Shown here: piece by piece, positions 34,001 through 45,500 of the stretch
How positions within the stretch are numbered: the stretch's first letter is position 1
Layout: each line of letters begins with the position of its first letter
NCBI GenBank assembly: GCA_025766275.1
Contig: JAFKAC010000055.1
Location: forward strand, 186,001 to 250,000
Direction of reading: 5' to 3'
Source of the DNA: Lactarius indigo
Lineage: Eukaryota > Basidiomycota > Agaricomycetes > Russulales > Russulaceae
DNA length: 64,000 nt
The notes under the pieces: generated by a model
Seen by the model: the letters and a program-made list of their open reading frames with translations, nothing else
The model's database searches: none
What the model was told of the DNA's origin: nothing
Made by a program: the position numbers and the translations under genes

Positions 34001-35408
34001 AAAATCCAAATGGGTCTTTAAGCTCAAAGCAGATGGCCGCTACAGAGCTCGCTTGGTGGCTAAGGGATTCACGCAGATCCCTGGCATAGATTTTGATGAA
34101 ACCTTCTCTCCCGTCGCACGATTTGAGTCGCTACGTTTACTTCTGGCGTTGGCCGCGCTGGAGGACTGGCACATCCATCAGATGGATGTTAAGTCTGCTT
34201 TTCTCAATGGCGTGCTTGACGAAGAGATTTACATGGAGCAGCCACAAGGTTTCACTGTCACTGGCTCTGAGACGAAGGTGTGTCGCCTGGTTAAGGCGAT
34301 CTATGGTCTCAAACAGGCCTCCCGCGCATGGAACTTGCAATTCCATGGAGTGCTCACTGCACTCGGCTTTAAGCGGATGTTTGCTGATGCTGGCATATAT
34401 GTGATGCCTCAACGGGAGGGGTATGATCCACTCTTCGTTATTGTCTACGTTGACGACATCACTATACTGGGTCCCTCGCTGAGTGGTATCAAGCGTTTGA
34501 AGTCAGACTTGTCTGAACGCTATGAGATGACAGATCTCGGGGAGATAGAGTCTTATCTTGGTATGCGCATTGTGCGCGACCGCTCCCTTAGACGCATCGA
34601 AATAGATCAGTCTGGCTACATCAAGGATGTCCTTGAACGCTTTGGCATGTCTGATGCCACACCACACAACACACCCTTGCCCGCTGGTGCTGACGAGCAC
34701 TTGGTTAAATATACGTCGCAGGCAACTGCCTCAGATATTTCCCACTACCAGTCTCTAATTGGGAGTCTGCTTTATGTGCAGATTGGCACTAGGCCAGATA
34801 TCTCCTTCGCTGTGTCACGTTTGGCGCAGTACGCAGCGAATCCCTCACCACAACATCTGCGACTTGCGCAGTATGTCCTGTCCTACTTAGTAGGAACTAT
34901 GGATATGCGTATTGTCTATGATGGCGCCAATGGCGATGGCCTTCACGGCTACACTGATTCCAGTCTGGCTGATCAGACTGATGACCGCCACTCAACCTCT
35001 GGTTATGTGTTCCTACTAGCTAACGGTGCAATAAGCTGGTCTTCGCGCAAGCAAAAGACTGTTGCCCAAAACACAACGGAAGTGGAATACATGGCCATGA
35101 CCGACGCGGCTAACCAAGCTGCGTGGTATCAGAGCTTCCTCACGGAACTCGGGTACGAGGTCGACGACCCCATCCCACTGCATGGTGACAACAAGGGTGC
35201 CATTGACTTGGCCCTGAACCCTGTCACTGGGAGACGGTCTAAGCACATTGCCATACGGCATCATGTTATCAGGGAGTACATCGAAAAGGGGACCATCACC
35301 CTCATTAGAACTCCTACTGTGGATATGGTTGCGGACGGCTTCACAAAGTCACTACCGCATGTCCTGCTGCAGAAGCACAACGATGACATGGGACTTGTGT
35401 GTACTTAG
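31086..35408 (+). CDS. Copia-1 Gag-Pol polyprotein (1440 aa)
   Basis: One uninterrupted ORF encodes all retrotransposon functions. Gag comes first (about 1-250, Ser/Pro-rich start, then FDGTGWNEWSGTIEAIL), then zinc knuckle CHYCNKKGHIKPDC (near 266). The aspartic protease follows with DSGATHH (near 343), the GAG-pre-integrase HHCC segment (WHQRMGH..CRGCEMGK, 470-515), and the integrase core with HSDLAGPM, HSDRGGEY and SNGKAERFNR (533-640). A Pro/Ser-rich linker leads to reverse transcriptase (KSKWVFKLK to YVDDI, catalytic DD near 1122) and RNase H (YTDSSLADQ near 1290; KHIAIRHHVIRE). All key residues seen are present. Domain order protease-integrase-RT-RNase H is that of Ty1/Copia. Closely similar to the Copia-2 protein. 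Confidence 0.95.
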   Translation: MSGSSSTPAAGAGAPPSPTGGSAGGSLPPPSGSTPSTRLSQAHSANFGMPSGIHLTQFDGTGWNEWSGTIEAILTLHEAEDVFTLDTPPSGITTDEWDSVQRRSKAYLRLYLKPDVYSLVVDNIVYATFKAKWDKLRDVYAGASGSTTIFNLWIQLTQARLDDSAPMAAQLAKLNELRVALSNAQMGVSDVQYCLILLHVLPPSYEVLASTILASGAPSTLKHAEIIARIVSEEARRAGPSGSSLNKVAPVKSTGKKGKKDHSGLTCHYCNKKGHIKPDCRKKKKDEADAKEKEKAGNKAANSHILVPTTASIKEVEEPAIDWASQSISVALYAASRVRWMMDSGATHHITPHRSDFKDYTPTKGTVRLGDKSTIDQVGVGSVVFTTSQGISITLSNVLHLPQVKTRFLSTRALAQKGAEIAFDSGSFKISINQKCVAKGYLEDNLYWLDAASVGLNAHTKSSAATLDIWHQRMGHISSAALKVHGPSATTGMDIDSSTTAHTVCRGCEMGKSTRQPFSASSNKRTTRQFEIVHSDLAGPMQTQSLQGSTYTATFIDDHTKFTVVHFLKSKGQFAKSLQMYLAWGETQSGHKLRALHSDRGGEYMSSVTQDILKQKGIEHHLTMPGSPQSNGKAERFNRTIMDKAMSMLHTAGMSKGFWEHAVCAAVHIYNHSPVRGLKWHTPYELWHSGKVPDVSHLRIFGCKGYMHVPADKRRKLDAKAIEVTLIGFEPESKGYKLWDRSTRSVRVSRDVTFDESSFPSLQGVETHPTPSPPVVPSTTVTAVPHPPALPPMRAPSPAHSSSSEEEDVEKLLDPPQVQPRPTTPPPALPALPTTPKREQATPTSPPPCPSATRIMRHVPPPSPEMPGGFEDRAQRTQLLREMDNAPRRSARAPVPNPRYFNTDNAAWRGRRLGYAELLAAAFVGRDPATYAEAMRSAAADEWTKACQYEMDALAKNGTWELVDLPPNRKAVKSKWVFKLKADGRYRARLVAKGFTQIPGIDFDETFSPVARFESLRLLLALAALEDWHIHQMDVKSAFLNGVLDEEIYMEQPQGFTVTGSETKVCRLVKAIYGLKQASRAWNLQFHGVLTALGFKRMFADAGIYVMPQREGYDPLFVIVYVDDITILGPSLSGIKRLKSDLSERYEMTDLGEIESYLGMRIVRDRSLRRIEIDQSGYIKDVLERFGMSDATPHNTPLPAGADEHLVKYTSQATASDISHYQSLIGSLLYVQIGTRPDISFAVSRLAQYAANPSPQHLRLAQYVLSYLVGTMDMRIVYDGANGDGLHGYTDSSLADQTDDRHSTSGYVFLLANGAISWSSRKQKTVAQNTTEVEYMAMTDAANQAAWYQSFLTELGYEVDDPIPLHGDNKGAIDLALNPVTGRRSKHIAIRHHVIREYIEKGTITLIRTPTVDMVADGFTKSLPHVLLQKHNDDMGLVCT

Positions 35409-35420
35409 ATTGTAGATCAC

Positions 35421-35427
35421 GGGGAGA
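35421..35427 (+). promoter_or_regulatory. Copia-1 polypurine tract
   Basis: GGGGAGA directly before the 3' LTR; the same bases lie at 46861-46867 in Copia-2. Confidence 0.75.
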
Positions 35428-36055
35428 TGTTGATAAGTGACCCTTGCGCACTTAGCGGCTCGCACGGACCGGACTTGCAGCATGGACTGCTTTAGATTAG
35501 ATATACAGGACTTGTAGATTAGATACTGTTTGATCTGTACAATCTGGACTTACCATTGCGTCATCTATGACATCACTGTACTTCTATGACATCATACATC
35601 TGGACTCTGCGTTGTATAACGCCTTTGTACTTTCCTTTGTTCTTTACTTGGTAGTATCTTTATTATGATGTCAGTATGATATCATGTAGTTCTGGACTCT
35701 TCTTGTTCTCCTATCCCTTGTTCTCAAAGCGTCCACTCTTTTGTCCCTTTGTAGAACAATAGCACCTTTGTATTCTGTGACTAGCGTTACTTATCTTGTA
35801 CTACTGTCACCCTCTGTAGGAGTATAAGTAGAGTACCATGTACGCTCCTGGTCCACATCAGTTCTCACTGCTTGTGTGCCAGGTAAGCTTCCTTCCCTCT
35901 AATGTAACAATATCAGTTCTCACTGCTTGTGTGCCAGACAACCTCTGCTTCACTCTGCTTGACTTCACCCCTGTTGCTGCCTTTCAGCCACTCCTGATAT
36001 CTCACCACAGTCTTCTTGTCACTGTGAGTATCATCTTCATGTGTGCTGTTCATCA
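35428..36055 (+). repeat. 3' LTR of Copia-1
   Basis: 628 bp, near-identical to the 5' LTR. Confidence 0.95.
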
Positions 36056-36060
36056 ATACC

Positions 36061-37004
36061 GTCGGCTGCATCTTGCGTTGGCTGTGGGAGTGGAGGTCAC
36101 ACTGGCCGGGCTGAGATGGTGGTGGTGTGGGCGGGTGCAGTGGCCTGGATATCAGCGTGATGAGAGACGAGAAAAAAAAAGACTTACTATATCCAAGATG
36201 TAGGAGGGAGGTGACGTGGCGACTGGGCGTGGCGACTTAGAAAAAAATCGTCAAGCGGAGGCTTAATCTGTGGCGTGAACGCGTGAACACCCACTCACTC
36301 CATTTCCTCTCAACGCTCCCCCACCTGGGGTTTTTTTTTCTTCTCTTCCCACCACGCACGCGGGCCACCTCCACAGCCTACACCAGAGGAAAGACGCAGT
36401 TGGGGAAGAGCCAGACTTCGGCTCAATGCATAAGTTTTTTTTTTTTTCTTTTTTTTCTTTTTTTCTTTCATTCTTTTTTTCCGTTTGCAGGACCCCCCGT
36501 GCACATGAACCACCACGGCCGTGGCCATACCGGCCTCATTGCTACCCCCGACGCGGTATGCCATGCCCCAACCGCCAACCCGCCACCACGCCACCCCAAC
36601 CTGGCGTCCAAGACCCCGCCACCCCCAACTTAACACCACGCCGCCCCGTTATATCACGCAAGACCCTGCTGCCGTCGCCGCCGACCTGCCACGCCACGCC
36701 AATGCGGCGTGCAAGACCCCACCACCACCGACCCGCCGCTCCACCCCAGTACGCCCACCACCACCTGCGCCACGCCGCCCCAACATGCCACGCAAGACCC
36801 CACCGCGCGGCCTCAAGACCCCGCCACCGCCGACCCGCCACGCTGCCTCATCACGGCATGCAAGGCCCCATCACGCGGTTTCAAGACCCCGGCGCCACCG
36901 CTGCCCCAGCACGCGGCTTCAAGACTCCGCCACTACCGGCATACCCCCACACCACCCCGACACGCCACGCAAGACCCCCACTGCTACCATATTTCCCTAA
37001 TACA
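36061..37004. repeat. GC-rich minisatellite arm, right
   Basis: Continues the element after Copia-1. A T-rich tract (36436-36480) is followed by an array of CCACGCCAC and CAAGACCCC-type units (about 36560-36990), readable as Pro/His-rich peptides in several frames. The complementary GGGGTCTTGCGT motif occurs in the left arm near 29213. No gene. Confidence 0.6.
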
Positions 37005-37330
37005 TTAATCAAACTGTAGTTACATGTACTCTTCTCAGTCAAATATATTATTGTTTTTTGAATGGAGCTACAGTTCACTAAGTTGCACTGAAGTGCTTTG
37101 CTGGATGTGATGTAAATTTGGACACATCCAGTCAAAACATACTGAACATGTGTTCATTTATGCAGATATTTGGTAATATTTCCCAAAATATAACTAGATA
37201 TTAGAGGGGAGGTCTTTATCTTGCCAATTTTTCACAACTTTTGAAAAATCATAGCAATTATTCATATATTACCATTTTTCTAAAAGTTTCTAAATTTTTT
37301 AAAAATTCTAGGATACCGTTTTTCCTGATG
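37005..37330 (-). repeat. Right long TIR of the gag-inserted element
   Basis: Ends TTTTTCCTGATG; reverse complement pairs with 28517-28854. Confidence 0.75.
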
Positions 37331-40300
37331 CTGTCCTCAAGAGGCAGAAGAACTACATTCACCTCAAAGCCCAGCTTAACGAACACAAGAACACCTCAAC
37401 ACAGCCAAAGAAGCAGAGCAGAAACGCTGGATGGACACTTCCACAGAACCTACCACAGACCAACCCATGGGCCATGGACACGTCTGCTGATCGCGCACAA
37501 GTACAGCTTGCGGGATCAGAAGAAATTGACTACGGGAAGCCGCCATATACATGGCCTCAGCCACCATTTCCACCACGAGGTGGACCAGGAACGAGAGGGA
37601 GAGGACGAGGAGGATCCCGACAGGATCTAAGGAACGTACTTTGTTACAACTGCCATGCTCCAGATCATCTCTCACGGAATTGTCCACACCCCCGCACACA
37701 GGGACCATGGCAGACAAACGCCCCATCAAGTAGTTGAATGACTGAAACCACTGGATATGTGCCAGGGCCGGTGTCGCAATACAAGCCATCCCTGCCAGGG
37801 TATGCATCCCAGCGCCCAGCAGAACGCCAACACCACAGATAAATGCAGCCACTACCAAGACCGCCAGAGAGCAAGCCAAGGAGTGGCTAACGCAAGTAGC
37901 CAACAGCACGGATGAGGTGAAAGACCTCATACTTCAAGACTTATGGGGAAAAGAGGGTTTTTGGGACACCTGAACCCGTCAGTCTGGGTGAGGGCTCTAC
38001 AATGTAATTCTGTAATAGTAACAACACACTACCGATCTCTGCGAATTCCAGTGACCACTTATACAAATTACAAAATGACTGAAACCAACGCCCTGGTCGA
38101 TTCAGGGGCAACCGACAACTTCATCAAGCCGAGTATGGCCACAAGGGCAGGAATCCCAACACAGGCACTAGAAGTGCCTTGTAAGATATGGAATATCGAC
38201 AACACAGAAAACAAAGCTGGGTTAATCACTCACTATGTTAACCTAGAAGTAAAGATGCGTCAACAGATAAAAAAGATGACCTTCTTAATCACGGACCTCG
38301 GCAACGAGGACATGGTACTGGGCTACCCATGGCTTAGCGCATTCGAACCAACAATCAACTGGGCACAAGCCACCATGCACTCAGACGTACACCCCATAGC
38401 GGTCGCAACTGACAAGACACTACTGCATCGCACGGTAATAAGAGCATTAACAGTAACAGAAAAAGAGGACGTCGTTAGGGAACTGAACAACGAAACCTTC
38501 GCCCACGCCACTACTTCCACAGAACTCGCCATATTGGCAAAGCAGCAGCAGCAGGCAGCGACTCTCCCCCCAGAATACGAATGCTTCTGAAAGCTGTTTG
38601 ACAAATAAGCTTCACATCACTTCCCCCCGGCAAGACCGTGGGACCATGCGATTGACTTCAAACCGACTGCACCGGCTGCAATCGACTGCAAAATATACCC
38701 AATGACACAAAAGGAAGAAGGCGAGCTAAAAGAATTCCTGGAAGAAAAGTTGAAGCAAGGGTACTTACGCCTGTCTATCTCCCTGTACACATCCTCCTTT
38801 TTCTTCATCAAAAAGAAGGATGGAAAACTACGCCTGGTGCAGGACTATTGGGTCATCAATTCACATACAATTCGCAATCAATACCCTCTCCCCCTCATTC
38901 AGGACCTCATTCTCGACCTTAGCAATGCACATATTTATACCAAGCTAGACATCTGGTGGGGCTACAACAATATACGCATCCGCGAAGGTGATCAGGAGAA
39001 AGCGGCATTCAAAACCAAGTTTGGCCTTTTTGAACCAACTGTCATGTTTTTCAGGCTCACCAACTCCCTGGCCACATTCCAAGCCATGATGAACCACATC
39101 TACTGGGACACCATCGCCAAGCATGAGCAATTGGGAACCATGATACATGTCTACATGGATGATATCGGAATCGCTACTCACTTTGATCACGATCTATCAG
39201 CCCCACGCTGCCACCGTGCGGGATGTCCTACGCGTCACTGAAGAGCACGATCTCTACTTCAAGCTTGAGAAGTGCCTGTTCCACCAGCCACGAATGGATT
39301 ACCTGGGGGTAATCCTTGAAAGGGGGGTAACACATATGGACCCCATAAAAGTTCAGGGCATTTGGGATTGGCCAACACCAACCAAAGTAAAGGACGTTCA
39401 ATTGTTCTTAGGCTTCTGCAACTTTTACCGCCTTTTCATTTGCGGCTTTGCGACACACACCAAACCACTTAACAAACTGACACGGAAAGACAAAGAATGG
39501 AGGTGGACAGAAGAAGAAGACAAAGCATTCAAGACTCTAAAACATCTGGTGACAGAAGAACCGGTGCTGGCACACCCAGTTCTCCAAGACCCGTTTGAGT
39601 TAGAAGTTGATGCCTCAGGATACGCGGTGGGAGCCATACTGCTACAGAAAAAGGCTGACAGAAAGCGACACCCCATAGGATACTACTCTGCTACACTCTC
39701 TGAAGCAGAACAGCACTACAACATTTATGACTTGGAATTACTAGCCATAGTCAAAGCCCTGCGAAACTGGAGGCCACTGTTAGCGGGAGCTCCCCACAAA
39801 ATCAAAATCTACTCCAACCACCTGAACCTACAATACTGGAAAACACCACAGAAGATCAGTCGACGGGTGGCAAGGGAAGTACTGGAATTGTCCGAGTATG
39901 ACTTTGAAATTCATCACATCAAAGGGAAAAACAATGGTTGAGCCGACACCTTATCACAGCGACCTGACTATGACCAAGGAACTTCCAACAACAAACAAGT
40001 AACCATGTTGCCACCAGAAGTCTTCATACAAGCAATCAACACGGCAAAAACCCTCACTATCAGTCCAAATCTGCAACAACTGTGCCACCGACAAGATGAA
40101 AGGATCATCAAAATGTGGGTAGACCCCCACTGACTGAAGAAAATAAACGGGGAAGGACAGGAGGTTCGTAATCACCGGACCGACCTCCACACAGCGTGTG
40201 CTAATATATGACCATCACGACCTACCGATACACAGTCATCCGGGAATCGCAAGGATGCAGCGAATCCTGGAACAACATTACTGGTGGCCATGACTACACA

Positions 40301-41126
40301 AAGACGTATATGAGTACATACAGGGCTGCGCTGAATGCCAAAGGAACAAGGTCAACACAAGACCAATCCGAGCAGCGCTACACCCCATCACGCCCGTACT
40401 AGAAGCCATGCCATTCCAAACAGTCGCAATAGATTTCATCACCAAACTGCCTACGTCTCAAGGGCATGACAGCATCCTCACAATCACTGACCACGACTGT
40501 AGCAAAGCCTCAGTCTTCGTACCATGCAAGGAAGAGATCACAGCGGAAGAGACAGCCATTCTATACGTGAATCACGTCTTCAAGCGCTTCTGGTTACCGC
40601 ATAAAGTTATCAGTGATCGCGACCCGAGATTCACATCGAAATTCACAAGGGAAGTCTGCCGAATTTTAGGAATCCAGCAGAACGTGTCAACGGCCTACCA
40701 CCCGTGCACCGACAGACAGTTGGAGAGGACCAATCAGTGGCTGGAGCAAAACCTACACTTCTGGGTCAACAAGCGTCAAGATAACTGGGCCGCCTATCTG
40801 CCTATTGCAGAATTTGCGCACAACCACTGGCCTCATGAACACATGAAGCAGTCACCATTTCAGCTCCTGATGGGATACGACCCATACGCTGATTGGACCG
40901 ATAAGCCATCCCCCATTCCCAATGTGACAGCATGACTGACTCAACTGAAAGAAGCCAGAGAAGACACCAAATGTTACATCTCGATCATGTGCGATAGTAC
41001 GGACTTGGACCCTTACTGTACCGGTTGCAACTACGGCAGTAAGGTAGATTAGTTGCGGACTTACTTACAGTGATATGGTAGTGCGATAGGAGATTACGAC
41101 GATAGCTGACTGAGGACGGACGCCAC

Positions 41127-41741
41127 TGTTGATAAGTGACCCTTGCGCACTTAGCGGCTCATACGGACCGGACTTGCAGCATGGACTGCTGTAGATTAGA
41201 TATACAGGACTTATAGATTAGATACCTTTTGATCTGTACAATCTATTACTTATCATTGCGTCACCTATGACATCATGTACTGTGACATCATGTGGACTCC
41301 TCTAGACTTGTCATTGTACTACGTCTTTGTTCTTTCTTTAGATATATCTTTATTGTGATGTCATTATGATATCATCTTGGTCTGGACACTTCTTGTTCTA
41401 CACGCCTTGTTCTCCATATGCACACTCCTTTGTCCTGTTGTAGAACAATGCGCTCCTTGTATTCTGTGACCTATAGTTACTTTCCTTGTATTAGTGTCAC
41501 ACCTCTGTACAGTATAAGTAGACTGCTTGTACGCCCTGGTCCACATCAGTTCTCTCACTGCTGTGTGCCAGGTATGTCTCTTCCTCTATAAATACCATTA
41601 TCAGTTCTCTCACTGCTGTGTGCCAGACACTCTTGCTTTACTCTGCTAAGACTCCTGTTGCTGCTTTCCAGCCACTCAGTATATCTCACCACAGTCCTCT
41701 TAGTCCACTGTGAGTATGCTACTTCTGTGTGCTATTCATCA
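41127..41741 (+). repeat. 5' LTR of Copia-2
   Basis: 615 bp, TGTTGATAAGTGACCC to GCTATTCATCA. Confidence 0.95.
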
Positions 41742-41756
41742 GGTTATGGGCCCTGG
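41742..41756 (+). promoter_or_regulatory. Copia-2 primer-binding site
   Basis: GGTTATGGGCCCTGG, identical to Copia-1; complementary to the initiator tRNA-Met anticodon arm. Confidence 0.7.
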
Positions 41757-42525
41757 TGCCCTAGCCACTCCACTTGGCTGGTCACTGTCTTCCTAGGAGG
41801 ACACACCAGGCTAAGGTCTGTCTGGGGCATTACCAGCCTTGCCCAAGGCAGAGAGCAGTGGGGCGCCACTTGTCTCTGCTGAGGAACCTCCTGTATCATG
41901 TACTGCCCAGTAGTCCTACTTTCACCCCTACTGTTTTCCTAGCCCCTGCGCTATGCGCAAGGAGACTGGGTCTGGTAGCCCCTTAACTTCAAAATATCCA
42001 GGCGTGCATGGCCCACTGGGCTGTGTATTGTGGAGCTTAGCGCCAGCTGTCTCTGGTGCTCCACACTGGGCGCAGGATCTCCTCACCATGGGAGTGTAAA
42101 ACCTGGTTCAGGCTCTGGGGGGTGTTCACCTTATGGTGTTCTGCAACCAGATACCTGCCTTGTAGCGGCAATGGGAAAGGATTCAGTAAAGCCACTTGTG
42201 GCGATGAGGCAACCAACAGGCCGAGGAGGCTGAGGTAGACAGCCTTGGGCTCTGAAAGCATTCCCTTCACCTTCCCCCTGACGCAAACCATTTGAGCTGT
42301 GTCTTAGACACATCCTGGCTGGCAGCTAGCTCATGGTATGGCAAAGGGACTCTCTCAACCTGGGCCTAGCCCTTGTATCACTGGCATACTATCAGGAGGC
42401 AGGACGCGTTAGCGTTCTGGCCTTACAGAATCACAGACAGGAGTGGTACCTCCCTCTATCTTTATGTCTTGCAAACTATGAAGCACTGTCGCTGACTGCT
42501 CCTCGGCGACAGATAAATCATCCCA

Positions 42526-45500
42526 ATGTCTGGTTCATCTTCCACCCCTGCTGCTGGTGCTGGTGCTCCTCCCAGCCCCACCGGTGGCTCTGCAGGAGGC
42601 TCACTCCCTCCTCCTTCTGGATCCACACCTTCCACGCGCGTATCTGCCGCGTATGGTGCAACGTTCGGCATGCCCTCTGGCATCCGCCTTGAACAGTTTG
42701 ATGGCACTGGTTGGAACGAATGGTCTGGCACCATTGAGGCCATCCTCACGCTGCATGAAGCTGAGGATGTGTTCACTCTGGATACACCCCCATCTGGTAT
42801 CACTACCGATGAGTGGGATTCTGTCCAGCGTCGTTCCAAGGCATACCTTCGCCTTTACCTCAAACCAGACGTCTACTCGCTTGTGGCAGATAACACTGCC
42901 TACCCTACCTTTAAGGACAAGTGGGCTAAGCTCAAGGACGTATATGGAGGTGCTTCGGGCAGCACCACCATCTTTAACCTGTGGATTCAGATAACACAAG
43001 CCCGCCTCGACGACTCCGCACCCATGGCCGCTCAGCTGGCCAAGCTCAATGAGCTTAGGGTTGCCCTTTCCAACGCGCAGATGGGTGTCTCTGACGTCCA
43101 ATACTGCCTCATTCTCCTCCACGCGCTGCCGCCCTCTTATGAGGTGTTGGCCTCTACCATCCTTGCCAGTGGGGCACCCTCCACACTCAAGCATGCTGAA
43201 ATAATTGCGCGCATAGTGTCGGAAGAGGCTCGCCGCTCTGGGCCCTCTGGCTCTTCCCTCAATAAGGTGGCCCCCGTCAAGTCGACGGGCAAAAAGGGCA
43301 AGAAGGACCACTCTGGTCTAACCTGCCACTATTGCAACAAAAAGGGCCACATCAAGCCTGACTGCAGGAAGAAGAAGAAGGATGAGGCTGACGCAAAGGA
43401 GAAAGAGAAGGCAGGCAACAAGGCTGCAAATAGTCACATTCTTGTACCTACCACCGCCTCCATTAAGGAGGTCGAAGAGCCCGCCATAGACTGGGCTTCT
43501 CAATCTATTTCTGTTGCCTTGTATGCTGCCTCGCGTGTGCGTTGGATGATGGACAGTGGTGCTACACACCACATTACACCACATCGGTCTGATTTCAAGG
43601 ACTACACCCCATCTAAAGGCACTGTACGCCTGGGTGATAAGTCCACAATAGACCAAGTGGGTGTCGGGTCTGTCGTCTTTACAACGAGCCAGGGTATCTC
43701 TATCACCCTCAGTAATGTGCTACATCTACCACAGGTGAAGACGCGCTTCTTGTCAACGCGCGCCCTAGCACAAAAGGGTGCTGAGATTGCCTTTGATAGT
43801 GGCTCTTTTAAAATATCCATCAACCAAAAGTGTGTGGCCAAAGGCTACCTTGAGGACAACCTTTACTGGTTGGACGCAGCCAGCGTCGGCCTCAATGCCC
43901 ACACAAAATCAAGTGCTGCCACACTTGATATCTGGCATCAACGCATGGGACACATATCCTCTGCGGCGCTAAAAGCGCATGGTCCCTCTGCCACTACTGG
44001 CATGGACATAGATAGCTCTACCACGGCCCACATAGTCTGCCGTGGGTGCGAGATGGGTAAGTCCACTCGCCAACCCTTTTCTGCGTCCTCCAACAAAAGG
44101 ACAACTCGTCAATTTGAGATCGTGCACAGTGACCTCGCCGGTCCTATGCAGACTCAATCCCTGCAAGGCTCGACCTACACTGCCACCTTCATAGACGACC
44201 ACACTAAGTTCACTGTGGTACACTTCCTTAAGTCGAAGGACCAGTTTGCTAAGTCGCTGCAGATGTATTTGGCTTGGGGTGAAACCCAATCTGGCCATAA
44301 ACTGCGCGCTCTGCACTCTGACCGCGGTGGCGAATACATGTCGAGTGTCACGCAGGACATTCTTAAGCAGAAAGGGATAGAGCATCACCTCACGATGCCG
44401 GGTTCACCACAGTCCAACGGGAAAGCCGAGCGGTTTAACCGCACCATTATGGATAAGGCAATGTCCATGCTACACACAGCTGGCATGTCCAAAGGCTTCT
44501 GGGAGCATGCAGTGTGCGCAGCTGTGCACATCTATAACCGCTCTCCAGTCCGTGGGCTTAAATGGCGCACTCCCTATGAGCTCTGGCACTCTGGCAAAGT
44601 GCCTGATGTCTCACATTTACGCGTCTTTGGATGCAAGGGGTACATGCACGTACCCGCTGATAAGCGTCGCAAATTGGATGCGAAGGCCATTGAGGTCACG
44701 CTTATTGGGTTTGAGCCCGAATCTAAGGGCTATAAGCTCTGGGACCGCTCAACCCGCTCCGTCCGAGTGTCCAGGGATGTGACATTCGACGAGAGTAGCT
44801 TCCCGTCCCTCCAGGGTGTTGAGACACACCCCACACCTTCACCACCAATCGTGCCTAGCACAACAGTGACTGCCGTGCCTCACCCGCCGGCGTTACCACC
44901 AATGCGAGCCCCCTCCCCTGCACACTCCAGTAGTAGTGAGGAGGAGGATGTTGAAAAGCTCCTAGACCCCCCACAAGTCCAACCACGCCCCACCACTCCA
45001 CCACCTGCTCTGCCGGCTCTGCCCACCACACCAAAGCGTGAGCAAGCCACTCCCACTTCTCCCCCGCCGTGTCCTAGTGCAACGCGCATTATGCGCCATG
45101 TCCCTCCTCCCTCACCAGAAATGCCTGGGGGATTTGAGGATTGTGCACAGCGTAGTCAGCTGTTGCGCGAGATGGACAATGTACCAAGGCGCACTGCTCG
45201 TGTCTCTGTGCCTAATCCGCGTTACTTCAATGCGGACAATGCGGCATGGCGCGGCAGGCGTCTGGGGTATGCGGAGTTACTGGCTGCTGCCTTTGTGGGC
45301 CGAGACCCTGCAACTTATGCAGAGGCCATGCGGTCTGCAGCTGCAGATGAGTGGACTAAGGCGTGTCAGTATGAAATGGACGCCCTAGCTAAAAATGGGA
45401 CTTGGGAGTTAGTGGATCTCCCGCCTAACCGCAAGGCAGTAAAATCCAAATGGGTCTTTAAGCTCAAAGCGGATGGCCGCTACAGAGCTCGCTTGGTGGC

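Larger units (their letters stand above)
29676..36055 (+). mobile_element. Copia-1: complete Ty1/Copia retrotransposon (6380 bp, TSD ATACC)
   Basis: LTRs of 628 bp flank a primer site, a leader of about 780 bp, one intact gag-pol ORF and a polypurine tract. ATACC lies at 29671-29675 and 36056-36060. I saw one LTR difference (CATCCGGAC at about 29868 versus CATCTGGAC in the 3' LTR). Structure and intact ORF indicate a recent, possibly still active copy. Confidence 0.95.
28517..37330. mobile_element. Long-TIR non-autonomous DNA element in Gypsy-A gag (carries Copia-1)
   Basis: The ends form inverted repeats of about 330 bp starting CATCAGGAAAAA. Removing it rejoins the gag frame, leaving CT on both sides (28515-28516; 37331-37332), a probable 2-bp target duplication. 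Without Copia-1 the element is about 2.4 kb of purine tracts and GC-rich repeats. It has no transposase, so it must be mobilised in trans. Superfamily unassigned. Confidence 0.75.
27126..37973 (+). pseudogene. Gypsy-A gag, interrupted
   Basis: ATG 27126 starts MAVTTRDQW; a stop follows within about 20 codons and a frame break near 27990 (after a proline/glycine-rich linker). The capsid part (NWLNRQIQRGISPYTREL.. to ..FTSGLPKELF) is at 28181-28516. The long-TIR element interrupts it there; gag resumes at 37331 with the zinc knuckle CYNCHAPDHLSRNC (37640-37680, CX2CX4HX4C) and ends at TGA 37971-37973. A TGA near 37736 replaces AGA of Gypsy-B. Heptamer GGGTTTT at 37955-37961 is the predicted -1 frameshift site into pol. 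Confidence 0.8.

Noticed and set aside
36283..37019. Proline/histidine-rich open frames as a gene
   Set aside because: All three frames give low-complexity peptides over a GC-rich tandem array inside a non-autonomous element.
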